Below are positions 40,518 through 50,956 of a stretch of DNA of 64,000 nucleotides, piece after piece (the first letter of the stretch is position 1; every line of letters begins with the position of its first letter). A model generated the notes under the pieces. It saw only the letters and a program-made list of their open reading frames with translations, did not search any database and was not told the DNA's origin. The translations under genes and the position numbers were made by a program. Source of the DNA: Allosphingosinicella deserti (lineage in GTDB: Bacteria; Pseudomonadota; Alphaproteobacteria; Sphingomonadales; Sphingomonadaceae); contig NZ_PXYI01000001.1 of assembly GCF_003012735.1 (NCBI RefSeq), forward strand, positions 248,001 to 312,000. The letters run 5' to 3'.

Positions 40518-42809
40518 TCACCCGCGCACCTCCGCGTCCCTGGCAAGATTCCGCGCCAGCTGCGCCATCCCCGGCAGATAAGGGGGCGGCACCGCTACGC
40601 CGCGATAGCCGTGGCCGGCGGCGGCACGCAGGGTCCACATCGGATCGACAAGATGCGGCCGGGCGAGCGCGACCAGGTCGGCGCGGCCGGCGGCGAGGAT
40701 CGAGTTGGCGTGATCCGGTTCGTAGATGTTGCCCACCGCCATCGTCGCGACATGGCCTTCGTTGCGGATACGATCGGCGAACGGGGTCTGGAACATGCGT
40801 CCGTAGACGGGCTGGCATTCGGCCCAGGTCTGGCCTGCGGAGACGTCGATCAGATCGGCGCCCGCTTCGGCGAAGGCGCGGCCGATCTCGACGGCCTCGG
40901 CCGGGGTGACGCCGTCCTCCCCCATCCAGTCGTTGGCGGAGATGCGGACCGACATCGGCTTCTCCGCCGGCCACGCCGCCCGCATCGCGGCGAACACCTC
41001 CAGCGGGAAGCGCAGCCGGTTGGCGAGGCTGCCGCCATAGTCGTCGGTGCGACGGTTGGTGAGCGGGGTGATGAAGCTCGACAGCAGATAGCCGTGGGCA
41101 CAGTGGAGTTCGACCATGTCGAAGCCGGCCTCGTGCCCGCGCAGCGTGGCCGTGACGAACTGATCGCGGACTCGATCCATGTCGCTTCGCGTCATCGGCT
41201 GCGGCACCGGGTTGGCGGCGCTCCATGGCACGTCGGATGCGGCCATGACCGGCCAGTTGCCGCCGTCCAGCGGCACGTCATAGCCTTCCCAGCCGACGCG
41301 GGTGGAGCCTTTCGGGCCGGAATGGCCCAGCTGCAGGCAGAATTTGGCACGGCTGTTCGCGTGAATGAAGTCGGCGATGCGCCGCCATGCAGCGACATGC
41401 TCCGGCGCGTAGAGGCCGGCGCAACCGGGGCTGATCCGAGCTTCGGCCGAGACGCAGGTCATCTCGGTGTAGACGAGCCCGGCGCCGCCCTGCGCCCGGG
41501 CGCCGTAGTGGACGAGGTGGAAGTCGTTCGGTGTTCCGTCGGTGGCCGAATAGGTCGCCATCGGGGAGACGACGATCCGGTTTTCCAGCCCCATCTCGCG
41601 CAGCCGATAGGGCGCGAACATCGGCGGCGCGGGATCGTTGACCGGCACGCCCAGCGCCCGCGCCTGGAACCAGCGCTCGACGCCTTCGAGCCACTGCCGA
41701 TCCCGCAGCCTCAGATTCTCGTGGCTGACCCGCTGCGATCGGGTGAGCAGCGAATAAGCGAACTGGATCGGCTCGAACGGGAGGTACCGGTCAATCGTCT
41801 CGAACCATTCGGTGGAATTGCGGGCGCTGTTCTGGAGCTTGAGCACCTCGACGCTGCGCTCGGCCTGGTATTCGGCAAGCGCCGCCTCTCGCGACAGGCC
41901 GGGGCGGTTGAGCACTTCGGCAAGCTTGATCGCATCCTCGAGGGCAAGCTTGGTTCCGGATCCGATCGAGAAATGGGCGGTGTGCGCCGCATCGCCGAGT
42001 AGGATCAGATTGCCGTGCGACCATCGGTCGCAGACGATCCGGCGGAAGTTGAGCCAAGCTTCGGGACCCGGCAAGTGCCGCGCGTTCGAGAGAAGCGCAT
42101 GACCATCGAGATAGCGGGCGAAGATCGTCTCGCAGAGCGCGATCGCCTGCTCCTGGTCCATCGCATCGAGGCCGAGCCCGGCCCAGGTCTCCGGCGCCAT
42201 TTCGACGATGAAGGTCGATTGGCCCTCGCCGAAGCGGTAGGCGTGCGCCCAGACCCACCCCGCCTCGGTCTGTTCGAAGGCGAAGGTGAAGGCGTCGAAC
42301 ACTTTGGACGTGCCGAACCAGAAGAATTTGTTGCGGCGGACATCGACATCAACCCCGAAATGCTCGGCGTAACGGCTGCGCACGCGGCTGTTTGCGCCAT
42401 CGGCGGCTATGACGAGATCGTAACCGCGCCACGCTTCCAGTGCAGGCTCCGCCTCATGCTCGAAGTGGAGCACGACGCCGAGGTCGCAGGCACGGTCCTG
42501 CAGGATCCTGAGCAATCGCTTGCGGCCGATACCGATGAAGCCGTGGCCGGAGGAGCGGATCGTCTCGCCGTGCACATGCACGTCGATATCGTCCCAATGG
42601 GCGAATTCGCGGCGGATGACGGCACCCGAGGCGGAATCGTTGGCCATCAGGTTTTTGACGGTCTGATCGGAGAAGACGACCCCCCAGCCGAACGTGTCGT
42701 CGGCGCGGTTGCGCTCGAACAAATCGATTTCATGCGCGGGATCGCGCAGCTTCATCGATATCGCGAAATAGAGCCCGGCAGGTCCTCCGCCGAGGCACGC
42801 GATCCGCAT
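40518..42809 (-). CDS. Fused flavin monooxygenase/old yellow enzyme, 2-aminobenzoyl-CoA monooxygenase/reductase type
   Basis: A 763-residue two-domain flavoprotein. Residues 1-380 form a class A FAD monooxygenase with [12 protein letters not shown] at the N-terminus and [10 protein letters not shown]. From about 385 an old yellow enzyme-like FMN domain begins ([16 protein letters not shown], then [11 protein letters not shown]). This fusion is the hallmark of 2-aminobenzoyl-CoA monooxygenase/reductase and of salicylyl-CoA 5-hydroxylase relatives. It hydroxylates and then reduces the aromatic CoA ester. The ATG follows AGGAGC; the gene leads the operon with crotonase, SDR, acyl-CoA dehydrogenase, RidA and ligase downstream. 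Confidence 0.9.
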   Translation of the reverse strand: MRIACLGGGPAGLYFAISMKLRDPAHEIDLFERNRADDTFGWGVVFSDQTVKNLMANDSASGAVIRREFAHWDDIDVHVHGETIRSSGHGFIGIGRKRLLRILQDRACDLGVVLHFEHEAEPALEAWRGYDLVIAADGANSRVRSRYAEHFGVDVDVRRNKFFWFGTSKVFDAFTFAFEQTEAGWVWAHAYRFGEGQSTFIVEMAPETWAGLGLDAMDQEQAIALCETIFARYLDGHALLSNARHLPGPEAWLNFRRIVCDRWSHGNLILLGDAAHTAHFSIGSGTKLALEDAIKLAEVLNRPGLSREAALAEYQAERSVEVLKLQNSARNSTEWFETIDRYLPFEPIQFAYSLLTRSQRVSHENLRLRDRQWLEGVERWFQARALGVPVNDPAPPMFAPYRLREMGLENRIVVSPMATYSATDGTPNDFHLVHYGARAQGGAGLVYTEMTCVSAEARISPGCAGLYAPEHVAAWRRIADFIHANSRAKFCLQLGHSGPKGSTRVGWEGYDVPLDGGNWPVMAASDVPWSAANPVPQPMTRSDMDRVRDQFVTATLRGHEAGFDMVELHCAHGYLLSSFITPLTNRRTDDYGGSLANRLRFPLEVFAAMRAAWPAEKPMSVRISANDWMGEDGVTPAEAVEIGRAFAEAGADLIDVSAGQTWAECQPVYGRMFQTPFADRIRNEGHVATMAVGNIYEPDHANSILAAGRADLVALARPHLVDPMWTLRAAAGHGYRGVAVPPPYLPGMAQLARNLARDAEVRG

Positions 42810-42870
42810 CCAACGCTCCTTTTTGCGAAGGGGTAAAGGGGCGGCAGCGAGGTGGCAAGGCACAGGCGGC

Positions 42871-42906
42871 AAAAGAAAAGCGCCCCGGCCGGAGCCGGGA
42901 CGCTTT
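42871..42906 (-). terminator. Rho-independent terminator of the RTX protease gene
   Basis: On the minus strand a 13-bp stem with one mismatch (AAAGCGTCCCGGC, loop TCCG, then its complement) is followed by TTTTCTTTT. It lies 24 bp after the protease stop and before the promoter region of the aromatic operon. Confidence 0.85.
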
Positions 42907-42929
42907 CCTGGAGGCCCGGGCGCGTTCGT

Positions 42930-45287
42930 TCAGGCGAAGAGGATGTCGGTCTGCACGATCTGGATGTTGGTCTGGATCACGAAATCGGCGACTCCGTCGC
43001 CATTCACGTCGCCGGCGACGAAATAGTCGCGCCCTTCGCGATAGCTCCTGAGTTCGCCGGCTTCGCCGCTGAATGCATTCTTGCCGATCCAGTGGAACGC
43101 ATCACCGGCGGCCGTCGCGCTGTCCGCATCCAGGCCGCTGAGATCGATCTTGTCCTGGTTCTTGCGGAAGTCGCCGATTTCGTCGCGGCCGCCGAGGTCG
43201 GCAAAGGCAAACACGTCCTTGCCCTGGCCGCCGGAGACGAAATCGTTGCCGGCGCCGCCGTCGATTCGGTCGTCGCCGTCGTCGCCGCTGACCAGATCGT
43301 TGCCGGCACCGCCGAGGACGAGATCGTTGCCCTCGTTGCCGAACACCAGATCGTCGCCGTCGCCGCCGTCGAGGGAATCGGCGCCGGCATTGCCGCTGAG
43401 CCCGTCCCCACCTGCGCCGCCGAGGATCGTATCGTTGCCCGAGAGGCCGACGAGAATGTCGTCGCCGGCAAGGCCGGAGAGCCTGTCAGCGCCGAACCCG
43501 CCGGTGAGCGCATCGCCGGAGTTCGAGCCTTCGAGACCCTCGATGGCGACGTAGCGATCGCCCTTGGCATCGCCGGTCAGCCCGAAGCCGAGGAGCAGGG
43601 ATGCGATTACGCCCGCGCTTGCGCCGGCATAGCTGGCCGTGTCGGCGCCGACGCCACCGTCGATCCGGTTGGCGAGGGCGTTGGCGGTGATGACATTGTC
43701 GAGACTGTTGCCGGTGCCGTCGGTCGCTCCGCCGGTGAGGATCAGGTTCTCGAAATTGTCGCCGAGCGTGTAGCTGATCGACGAGGACACGGTGTCCGTG
43801 CCTTCGCCGGCAAGCTCGACGACCGTGTCCGCCGCGGTGTCGACGAAGTAGAGATCGTTGCCGGTACCGCCCTTCATCAGATCTTCGCCGACGCCGCCGT
43901 TCAGGACATCGTTGCCGCCGCGGCTTTCGATGATGTCGTTGCCCGCATTGCCGTTGAGGCGATTGTCCGCGACGTTGCCGGTAATGGTGTCCTTGCCGGA
44001 TCCGCCCTCGGCATTCTCGATGACCGCGCCGTAGGCGATGCCGACATTGTCGGTGAGGCGGCCGCGCCAGCTCGGATCGGCTGCGAACGCCGCCATGTTG
44101 GCGTCATAGGTCGCCTGGGTGACCGGAGCATAGCCAGCCGCCGCGCGGTTGGCATTGACCTGCGCGAAGGTAAGCTGGGTCTGGGCGTCTTCATAGGTGA
44201 TGCCGCCGATGCTGCTCAGCGATCCCGGCGTGAGATCGATCACCTGCTCCACCTTGAAGCCGGACGCGTCCAGCGTGTCGTTGCCGCCGGCATCCCAGAT
44301 CGCCATCGTCGGCCACGGCGTCTTGGCGAAATCGAAGGCATCGCGGCCGGCATTGGAGTTGAAGCCGTAGACCGTGTCACCGGTGCGGGTGGTCATGTCG
44401 GCGCCGTACATGATCTGCGCGGCGAGGATGTCGTGGACCATCGGGGTTGCGCCATAGGCGATCGCCATCAGGCTCCAGTCGAAATCGCGGGTGGGCACGC
44501 CGCTGGCCGTGGAGCCGAGATCGCGCGGGTTCCAGTAGGACATGATCGAATAATTGCGGGCGTCCTGCGCATATTCGGCGCCGTTCGCGTAGGTCACGGA
44601 AAAGCCGGGACCGAAATTATAGGCACCTGGGTGCGAGAGGCCGAGACTGTGGCCGAATTCGTGAACCAGCGTGTTGAGCCCGTAGAGACCTTCGTCGAAC
44701 TGGAAGTTGCTCGCCTGGCTGACCGAGACCCAGATATCGCCGGCAATGCCCGCGACCTGTCCGCCCAATGTGGTGCCGAGGGCCGCGGTCGGAATGCGCG
44801 AATAGGCCTGGGTATTCGGCGAGTTGGTGAGGTTGCCGAAATTGATGTCGCCCGCATAGGCGCTGGTCTCGGCGAACGAGACCGCGATGATGTCGTCCCA
44901 ATAGCCGATCGCTTCGCGGGTGGCATCGCGCTGGGCGGTGTTGAACGCCGCGAACTGGAAATATTCGGCAAGGCCGTAAGTGGTACCGCCGCTCTCGTAG
45001 ACGTAGCCATTGTCTTCGAGGCTCTGCTGGTCCTCGTGGAAGCCGAAGGTGATGACGCTCTTGTCGCCGCTCCGGGTCATCAGGTCGTTGGCGCCGTCGC
45101 CCCACTGACCGCCGGTGCGGTTGAGATAGGCGGCGATCTGCTCGGGCGTCCAGATCGGCTTGTTGTTGGCGGTGCCGCCCGCCTGCGGATCGAGTGATGC
45201 GCCCGAAGGATCGGTCACTCCGGTGCAGACAGCACAGCTGCAGCCGGCCAGTTCGCTATGTGTCGACGCAACGATGGTCTCGCTCAT
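42930..45287 (-). CDS. Serralysin-type (M10) RTX metalloprotease
   Basis: Secreted zinc protease of 785 residues. The catalytic domain has the zinc site [12 protein letters not shown] and the Met-turn S-I-M-S-Y-W. From about residue 440 on there are many G-G-x-G-x-D calcium-binding nonapeptide repeats, and the end is hydrophobic (I-V-Q-T-D-I-L-F-A), as in type I secretion substrates. There is no signal peptide. The N-terminus holds an unusual cysteine trio (G-C-S-C-A-V-C). The ATG follows AAAGAGGAT. No ABC exporter, membrane fusion protein or inhibitor gene adjoins it, so secretion genes must be elsewhere. A small exported protein gene lies directly upstream. Confidence 0.94.
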   Translation of the reverse strand: MSETIVASTHSELAGCSCAVCTGVTDPSGASLDPQAGGTANNKPIWTPEQIAAYLNRTGGQWGDGANDLMTRSGDKSVITFGFHEDQQSLEDNGYVYESGGTTYGLAEYFQFAAFNTAQRDATREAIGYWDDIIAVSFAETSAYAGDINFGNLTNSPNTQAYSRIPTAALGTTLGGQVAGIAGDIWVSVSQASNFQFDEGLYGLNTLVHEFGHSLGLSHPGAYNFGPGFSVTYANGAEYAQDARNYSIMSYWNPRDLGSTASGVPTRDFDWSLMAIAYGATPMVHDILAAQIMYGADMTTRTGDTVYGFNSNAGRDAFDFAKTPWPTMAIWDAGGNDTLDASGFKVEQVIDLTPGSLSSIGGITYEDAQTQLTFAQVNANRAAAGYAPVTQATYDANMAAFAADPSWRGRLTDNVGIAYGAVIENAEGGSGKDTITGNVADNRLNGNAGNDIIESRGGNDVLNGGVGEDLMKGGTGNDLYFVDTAADTVVELAGEGTDTVSSSISYTLGDNFENLILTGGATDGTGNSLDNVITANALANRIDGGVGADTASYAGASAGVIASLLLGFGLTGDAKGDRYVAIEGLEGSNSGDALTGGFGADRLSGLAGDDILVGLSGNDTILGGAGGDGLSGNAGADSLDGGDGDDLVFGNEGNDLVLGGAGNDLVSGDDGDDRIDGGAGNDFVSGGQGKDVFAFADLGGRDEIGDFRKNQDKIDLSGLDADSATAAGDAFHWIGKNAFSGEAGELRSYREGRDYFVAGDVNGDGVADFVIQTNIQIVQTDILFA

Positions 45288-45318
45288 TCGAAATCCTCTT
45301 TCTTGGTTATCGGTCTGG

Positions 45319-45822
45319 TCACTGGAGCGGCCGCGGGCCGTCCAATTTCGGGCGCCACGGCAGCGTCTCCGACAGCGCTTCCGTGAGCGCTTCGTCGAGT
45401 GCGGCGGGGTCGGTCATGGCAACTGCGCGCGGCGCGGAGCCGAAGAACGGCCCGCTCTGGTCCGCGGAGACACGGTAGGGTCGAACGGTGAAGGCAAGCA
45501 GGCGATCGCCGGTGACCGGCCGGACCGAGGCATGGACGAGAAGGGTCACCGCTTCGGACGCCAGGATTGCGGGATCGCCGATCGGGAGGGTCGCGACCGG
45601 CATGGTCGCGCCCTGCGAAGCGATCTTGCGGACGCGTTCGCAAAGGTCGGCCTGCACGCGCATTCGATCGCGGGAGTCGCTCGCCACAATGCAAAGGATC
45701 TGCAGACGCGCGGCCTCCTGCCAGACGAGCGGCGGCGTCGCGCTTCGAGCGCTCGTGGGAGCGCAACCCAGAAGGCCGCAGAGGACGGCTGCTACGAGCT
45801 GTCGTCGACAAGGCATGTTCAT
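45319..45822 (-). CDS. Small exported protein, possibly a lipoprotein
   Basis: The 167-residue protein has a signal peptide ([11 protein letters not shown]), in which L-L-G-C could serve as a lipobox. The mature part contains a few Cys, a beta-rich middle and no recognised family. It ends 31 bp before the RTX protease start on the same strand, so the two may be cotranscribed; a role as inhibitor or chaperone would be speculation. Confidence 0.65.
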   Translation of the reverse strand: MNMPCRRQLVAAVLCGLLGCAPTSARSATPPLVWQEAARLQILCIVASDSRDRMRVQADLCERVRKIASQGATMPVATLPIGDPAILASEAVTLLVHASVRPVTGDRLLAFTVRPYRVSADQSGPFFGSAPRAVAMTDPAALDEALTEALSETLPWRPKLDGPRPLQ

Positions 45823-46067
45823 CCCCCACCGCCCGGGCCGAAGCGAATCCTGCTTCGGCGTCCATCCGCTAAGTGGCTCAGCTACTTACGTATTTTTACG
45901 GAGTCAATCGCACCCAAGGAATAAATCAGGTGATCGGTCCGAAATCGATAAGACTGGATCGTCCGGGGCAAGACGAGACTTGAGATCAAGTCTGAAGTCG
46001 TCAAGTCGAACGCCGCAGGCACCATGCGAGATCATGGCCGGCGCCAGTCGTGCGCTGGTGTCTGCAC

Positions 46068-48311
46068 CTATTTCCGGCGCGCCTCTGCAGGCTCTCCCCA
46101 GATGATGCCGCGTCCGTCCGTGGCCACGTAGACCCGCCCGAACACGCGCGGATCCCCGGAGACGGTACGGAAGCGGAGGCCCCATTGGTGGGAGTCATCG
46201 TTGACCCGCGTCCACTGCGTTCCTCCGTCGAGCGACCGCCAGATGGCGCGAAGCCCGGCGCGGGTGCCGACGGCGTAGACTGCCGGAACGTCGCTTCCGT
46301 CCGCGCCGCGGCCAAGGCCGAATCCCTCGATCGCGATGTCGGCGCCCGACGCGAGACGGAAGTGCCCGGCGTGATCCTCGCTGCGCCACAAGCGGCCACC
46401 GAGATTGAACCACAGTGCGCCGGCGCGGCCGGGGACCGCGACCATTGGCCACGGGTCCTCGCGGCCACGGGTCCGCGCCTTGGAGATGTCGGCGGGAAGT
46501 CCGTGCGCGGCGGCCGGAGCGAAGCTGCGGCCGCCGTCGCGGCTTACGTAGATGCGGCCTCCGTCAAAATCGATCGCGTAGAAGAGGCGCCGGTCGGCCT
46601 TGTCGGCGATCGCGCGGGCGCCGAGCGGCAGGCCTTTTGCCGCAGCCCAGGTCCGTCCGCGATCGTGCGTCACCATTGCGATCGGCGTTCCGACGATGAA
46701 TGTCGCACCGTCGGCCGAGACATCGATCGGCGCATCGCCGCGCAGGTCGTAGCGGCGCGACGGTTCGTGGCCGACGTCGAGCGCCGGAACGCGCAGCGCG
46801 CGCCAGGTGCGTCCGCCATCTTCCGAATAGCCGAGCGAGGCGCCGCCTTGCGGCTGCTCGGCATGGAGCGTGCCGCTACGGACGACCACATCCGGCTTCA
46901 GCCCGGCATAGTCGAGATTGTTGGTGTTGGTGAGGCGGGGCACGAGGTGCATCGTCGCAGGTGCGACGTCCAGCCGATCGTGAACGAAGCCGGCAAGATC
47001 GCCGAATCCGGAAATGAGCGGCGCGCCGGCCGTCGGGCTGATCAAAGTTATCACGGCGGTCTGCTCGATGCCGTCGATCCACGGCTGCCACGTCATCGTA
47101 CCGGCCGGCTTAGTGCCCTCGCGAGTCCGGTAGACGGTTGCGCCGGTCGTGTAAGCGAGGGTGCCGCTGTCGAACGGATCGATCGCCAGGCCGGCCGTCC
47201 AATGGCCGAACTCGGCCTCCTCATGTCCCCAGGCGAGCCAGGGCGCGTCCGAGATGTCGCGGCGGCTGCGTTCCTGCAGGCTTTGCCAATGCCGGCCGTC
47301 ATCGTCGCTCACCCAGATCGTGTCGCCGGCCTGCCAGCGATCGACGCTGGACACGGCGACACGGCCGGGCCGCTGCCGATCGGCGCTGAGCCCCATATAG
47401 CCGCCCTCCGCCGAAGCGCCGCGATCGGGCGTGATGTCGCGCCAGGTGCCGTGCCTGAGATCGAGCGCGCGGACGGCGCCGCCCGCGATCCCGTTGGGGC
47501 CGATCCCGGTCGCATAGGCGACGTACAATGTCCGGTGCGCGAGGTCCGCCTTGACCGGCAGCATCTCCGGTCCCGCGCTGGCTTCGGCCGTCCGCCAGCT
47601 TTGGCCGCCGTCGTCCGAACGATAGACGCCGGCCCGCGTCGGGTCTGCAACTCCGGCGAAGATCGTCGACGAGGCCGGATCGAAGACGACGAAGCTGACC
47701 CCGGCATGGGTCTGTCGTCGCGCCTCCGGCGCGCCAAGGCCCGGATGCGGGAAGCTCTCCACCTTCGCCCAGGTGCGGCCGCTGTTGGCGCTGCGCCACA
47801 AGCCGTCGTGGCGCGAGCCGAAGAACAAGGTCGACCTCTGGTTCGGATCGATTGCAAGCCGTTCACCAAGGCCGCGGCCATCCTCGTTGCCGCCCATCTT
47901 GAACGGCACTGGCACGATGTCCCAGCTCTTGCCGCGGTCGGCCGAGCGCCAGATCGCGGCCTCGCCCCAATAGCTCATACCGGCCGCGAGATAGACTTTT
48001 TCAGGATTCGTGGGATCGGCGGCGATGCTCTCGACGCCCATGTAACTGCCGACCGCATTGCCGTCCTGCAGCGGGATCCAGTGGCGCGCGGCATCGTCCC
48101 AGCGATAGGCACCGCCCATGTCGGTGCGGAGATAAGCGAGTCCTTTTTCCGCGTGGCTGAAGACAAGGTTCGGCGCGAAGCCGCCGGCGCCGACCTTGAC
48201 GTTGCGCCACCGATAGGGAGTCGACGCCGGCTCGGCGCTTGCTGCGGGCGCAGCCACGACGATCGCCGCGGCGCCGATCAGCCACAGCAGAGACAAAGGT
48301 CGCGGACGCAC
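46068..48311 (-). CDS. Glycoside hydrolase family 74 xyloglucanase
   Basis: Exported endo-xyloglucanase that cuts the glucan backbone of xyloglucan. The 747-residue product has a signal peptide ending A-S-A and then two tandem seven-bladed propeller halves with BNR-like turns (S-A-D-R-G-K-S-W, S-D-D-G-G-Q-S-W, S-R-D-G-G-R-S-F). The catalytic Asp pair fits R-T-D-M-G-G-A-Y-R-W-D near residue 65 and G-F-G-D-L-A-G-F near residue 440, as in known GH74 enzymes. There is no carbohydrate-binding module. It is downstream of an SGNH esterase in the same unit and diverges from GH35 and GH31, the enzymes needed for its products. Confidence 0.92.
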   Translation of the reverse strand: MRPRPLSLLWLIGAAAIVVAAPAASAEPASTPYRWRNVKVGAGGFAPNLVFSHAEKGLAYLRTDMGGAYRWDDAARHWIPLQDGNAVGSYMGVESIAADPTNPEKVYLAAGMSYWGEAAIWRSADRGKSWDIVPVPFKMGGNEDGRGLGERLAIDPNQRSTLFFGSRHDGLWRSANSGRTWAKVESFPHPGLGAPEARRQTHAGVSFVVFDPASSTIFAGVADPTRAGVYRSDDGGQSWRTAEASAGPEMLPVKADLAHRTLYVAYATGIGPNGIAGGAVRALDLRHGTWRDITPDRGASAEGGYMGLSADRQRPGRVAVSSVDRWQAGDTIWVSDDDGRHWQSLQERSRRDISDAPWLAWGHEEAEFGHWTAGLAIDPFDSGTLAYTTGATVYRTREGTKPAGTMTWQPWIDGIEQTAVITLISPTAGAPLISGFGDLAGFVHDRLDVAPATMHLVPRLTNTNNLDYAGLKPDVVVRSGTLHAEQPQGGASLGYSEDGGRTWRALRVPALDVGHEPSRRYDLRGDAPIDVSADGATFIVGTPIAMVTHDRGRTWAAAKGLPLGARAIADKADRRLFYAIDFDGGRIYVSRDGGRSFAPAAAHGLPADISKARTRGREDPWPMVAVPGRAGALWFNLGGRLWRSEDHAGHFRLASGADIAIEGFGLGRGADGSDVPAVYAVGTRAGLRAIWRSLDGGTQWTRVNDDSHQWGLRFRTVSGDPRVFGRVYVATDGRGIIWGEPAEARRK

Positions 48312-48329
48312 GAGGGTCGGCGGCTCTGA

Positions 48330-49115
48330 TCAGCAGGGATTGGCGGCGCTGGCGCAGCGGACTGCAGTGCCGGGCGAGGGAAGGGCGAGGGCCTGGCGGA
48401 GTGCCGCTTCGGCCACCGGCGCCATCGCCGCATAGCCCGCCTCGGTCGGATGGACGCCGTCGTAAGCAAGGCCGTCGCGGAAGCCGAGCCCACTGCGCGT
48501 GGCGCTCCAATAATCCGCGTAGACCGCTCCCGCCCGTTTCGCATAGGCTTGGATCCAGCGGTTGAGCCGCTCGATGCGGACGCCGGGGTTGAGCCCTGGC
48601 TTCCACGGGAAATCGGCCGCCGGCGGGATCGAGGCGAGGATCACGCGGATGCCGTGCGCCTGAGCAAGCTCGGTCATCGATCGGATATTGTCCTGGATCT
48701 GTTCGTCCGTGGTCGCGCCGGTGTTGCCGGCGACGTCGTTGGTGCCGGCCATGATGTGGAGGACGCGCGGCTTCAGCGCGATCACGTCCTGGCGCATCCG
48801 CACCAGCATTTGCGGCGTGGTCTGGCCGCTGATGCCGCGGCCGACCCGCCCCGGCGTAAAGAAGCCGGGCATCTTCGACACCCACCCTTCGGTGATCGAA
48901 TCTCCTAGGAAGACGATGCGCTGCTGCCCGGCGTCCGCGGTCAAAGCGGCGTTGGCATCGAGGTAGCGCGCCAGATAGGCCCAGTCGCTGTGCGTCCTCT
49001 CTTCCGCTTCCCTGGCCCAGCGGGCGCGTTGCTCCGCGCTGGGTTCGGTTTGGGCCTGGCCGCAAGCCGCGGACGAAAGCAAAAAGGCTGCCAACAGGAT
49101 CGCTTTTCGTCGCAC
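48330..49115 (-). CDS. SGNH/GDSL-family esterase, probable lipoprotein
   Basis: Predicted cell-envelope esterase of 261 residues. It shows G-D-S-I-T-E-G (Ser nucleophile), the Gly of G-I-S-G-Q-T-T, A-G-T-N-D-V and D-G-V-H-P-T-E-A-G (Asp-x-x-His). The GTG start follows GAGGAGAG, and the signal peptide ends in L-S-S-A-A-C-G, a lipobox-like sequence. It heads the operon with GH74 and is adjacent to xyloglucan enzymes, so removal of O-acetyl groups from xyloglucan side chains is the likely role. Its similarity in position to the acetylesterases of known xyloglucan loci supports this, by inference. Confidence 0.88.
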   Translation of the reverse strand: MRRKAILLAAFLLSSAACGQAQTEPSAEQRARWAREAEERTHSDWAYLARYLDANAALTADAGQQRIVFLGDSITEGWVSKMPGFFTPGRVGRGISGQTTPQMLVRMRQDVIALKPRVLHIMAGTNDVAGNTGATTDEQIQDNIRSMTELAQAHGIRVILASIPPAADFPWKPGLNPGVRIERLNRWIQAYAKRAGAVYADYWSATRSGLGFRDGLAYDGVHPTEAGYAAMAPVAEAALRQALALPSPGTAVRCASAANPC

Positions 49116-49221
49116 GCTTGCTCTCCTCACCCGATCTCGTTGCTTCCGCACACACCTAATCGCCTGGACTCTGCGACGCCAGAATAAATAAGATAAAAAG
49201 GTTTGCGCCGTTCGACGACTT

Positions 49222-49235
49222 TGATACCGCTACCA
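49222..49235. promoter_or_regulatory. Palindromic operator, TGNTANCGNTANCA type, shared by two xyloglucan operons
   Basis: TGATACCGCTACCA (5 of 7 pairs) lies 52 bp before GH35 and 106 bp before the SGNH/GH74 unit, between divergent promoters. It follows the same pattern as the sites at 1857 and 55614. Confidence 0.6.
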
Positions 49236-49287
49236 CAGGTGCCGCTGCCGGTGAGGTGCGCAGGCGCAGGTTGCAGGAGGGATCAGA

Positions 49288-50943
49288 ATGCCGACGCGAA
49301 TGTCTCGATGGGAAGGAGCCGTTGCGGCGTTGGCGATGGCGGCTTTGGCCGTGGCGAGCCCGGCGCCGGCACAGGACAGCACTCCGCCGCGGATCGAGAG
49401 CCGCAACGGCAAGCACGCGCTGATCGTCGACGGCGCGCCCTATCTGATGCTCGGCGCCCAGGCGCATAACAGCAGCAATTACCCCGCGATGCTGCCGACC
49501 GTCTGGCCGGTGATGCGCCGCATCCATGCCAACACGCTGGAAATTCCCGTCGCCTGGGAGCAGATCGAGCCGAAGGAAGGCCAGTTCGATTTCTCCTGGC
49601 TCGATGTCCTGCTGCGCGAGGCACGGCAGAACGACGTCCGGCTGGTCCTGCTGTGGTTTGCAACCTGGAAGAACACCGGCGCGAGCTACACACCGATGTG
49701 GGTAAAGACGGACTCTAAGAGGTTTCCGCACATGGTGAAGGCGGACGGCACGCCGCATTATGTGCTGTCGCCGCACTCGCGCACCAACCTGGAGGCGGAC
49801 AAGAAGGCGTTCGTTCGCCTGATGCAATATCTGAAGGACAACGATCCGCAGAATACCGTGATCATGGTCCAACCCGAGAACGAGCTCGGCAGCTACGGGC
49901 TGATGCGCGACCACGCTCCGGAGCCGCGCAAGCTGTTCGAGGGCCAGGTGCCTGCCGACCTCGTCAAGAAGCTCGGCAAGCGCCCGGGAACGTGGCGTCA
50001 GGTGTTCGGTGAAGGGCTGGACGAGCAGGCCTTCACCACCTGGCACATGGCGCGCTATGTCGACGAGATCGCGGCGGCCGGCAAGAAGGTGAAGCCGCTG
50101 CCGATGTACGTCAATGCGTCGCTCGGCGATCCGTTCGACGCGAAGTCGGCTGCCAATTCCGCCACCGGTGGTCCCCAGTGGAACGTGATCGACATCTGGA
50201 AGGCGGCGGCGCCGAGCGTCGACGCGACGGCGCCCGACATCTACAACCGCGATCAGAAAGCCGTCATCGCCTATCTCGATCATTATGCGCGCCCGGACAA
50301 CGCGCTGCTCGTGCCCGAAATCGGCAACGCCGCCGATTATGCCCGCTTCTTTTGGCCGACGCTCGGCCGCGGCGGCATCGGCTTCGCGCCCTTCGGAATG
50401 GATGCGAGCGGCTATTCCAACTACCCGCTGGGCGCGAAGGTGCTCGACGAGGAAACGCTCGAAGCTTTCGCGTCGAAATACCGGCTGTTCGCACCGATTG
50501 CGCGGCAATGGGCGCGGATCGCCAGCACCAGCCCGACCTGGGGCGCCGCCAAGGGCGCCGATGCGGCGGATCAATCGGGCGTGCTCGGGCGCTGGCGGGT
50601 GACCGCGCAGTTCGAGCTGTGGGAATTCGGCGAGCGCGACGCTCCCTACCTCAAGGCCGATCCCCATCCGACCAAGGGCAAGCCGGTGGGCGGCATGGTC
50701 GCGGCGCAGACCGGCCCCAACGAGATCGTCATCGCCGGCTCGGACGTTCGGGTGCGCTTCGGCCTGGACAAGCCCGCGGCCGGCGAGAGCGGATCGGTGC
50801 TGCGGGTCGAAGAGGGCAGCTTTGCTCCCGATGGCCGATGGCAGATGCGCCGGGTGTTGAACGGGGATCAGACCGATTACGGCATCAACTTCACCGGCAC
50901 GCCGATGCTGCTTCGCGTCACGCTCGGCACAAACCGCAATTGA
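49288..50943 (+). CDS. Glycoside hydrolase family 35 beta-galactosidase with C-terminal DUF5597-type domain
   Basis: Exported beta-galactosidase that removes galactose from xyloglucan oligosaccharides. The 551-residue product has a signal peptide ending P-A-P-A-Q. The barrel carries V-A-W-E-Q-I-E-P, the acid/base Glu199 in Q-P-E-N-E-L-G, and a nucleophile candidate Glu344 in L-V-P-E-I-G. The C-terminal 160 residues form a beta domain seen in bacterial xyloglucan-active GH35 enzymes such as the Cellvibrio japonicus one. GH31 follows 13 bp later, and both share the operator upstream. Confidence 0.9.
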   Translation: MPTRMSRWEGAVAALAMAALAVASPAPAQDSTPPRIESRNGKHALIVDGAPYLMLGAQAHNSSNYPAMLPTVWPVMRRIHANTLEIPVAWEQIEPKEGQFDFSWLDVLLREARQNDVRLVLLWFATWKNTGASYTPMWVKTDSKRFPHMVKADGTPHYVLSPHSRTNLEADKKAFVRLMQYLKDNDPQNTVIMVQPENELGSYGLMRDHAPEPRKLFEGQVPADLVKKLGKRPGTWRQVFGEGLDEQAFTTWHMARYVDEIAAAGKKVKPLPMYVNASLGDPFDAKSAANSATGGPQWNVIDIWKAAAPSVDATAPDIYNRDQKAVIAYLDHYARPDNALLVPEIGNAADYARFFWPTLGRGGIGFAPFGMDASGYSNYPLGAKVLDEETLEAFASKYRLFAPIARQWARIASTSPTWGAAKGADAADQSGVLGRWRVTAQFELWEFGERDAPYLKADPHPTKGKPVGGMVAAQTGPNEIVIAGSDVRVRFGLDKPAAGESGSVLRVEEGSFAPDGRWQMRRVLNGDQTDYGINFTGTPMLLRVTLGTNRN

Positions 50944-50956
50944 TTGGGGCAAATTC

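Noticed and set aside
42852-45197. 781-codon plus-strand frame opposite the RTX protease
   Set aside because: Its repetitive I-V-A and V-A-A pattern is simply the reverse reading of the RTX repeats.
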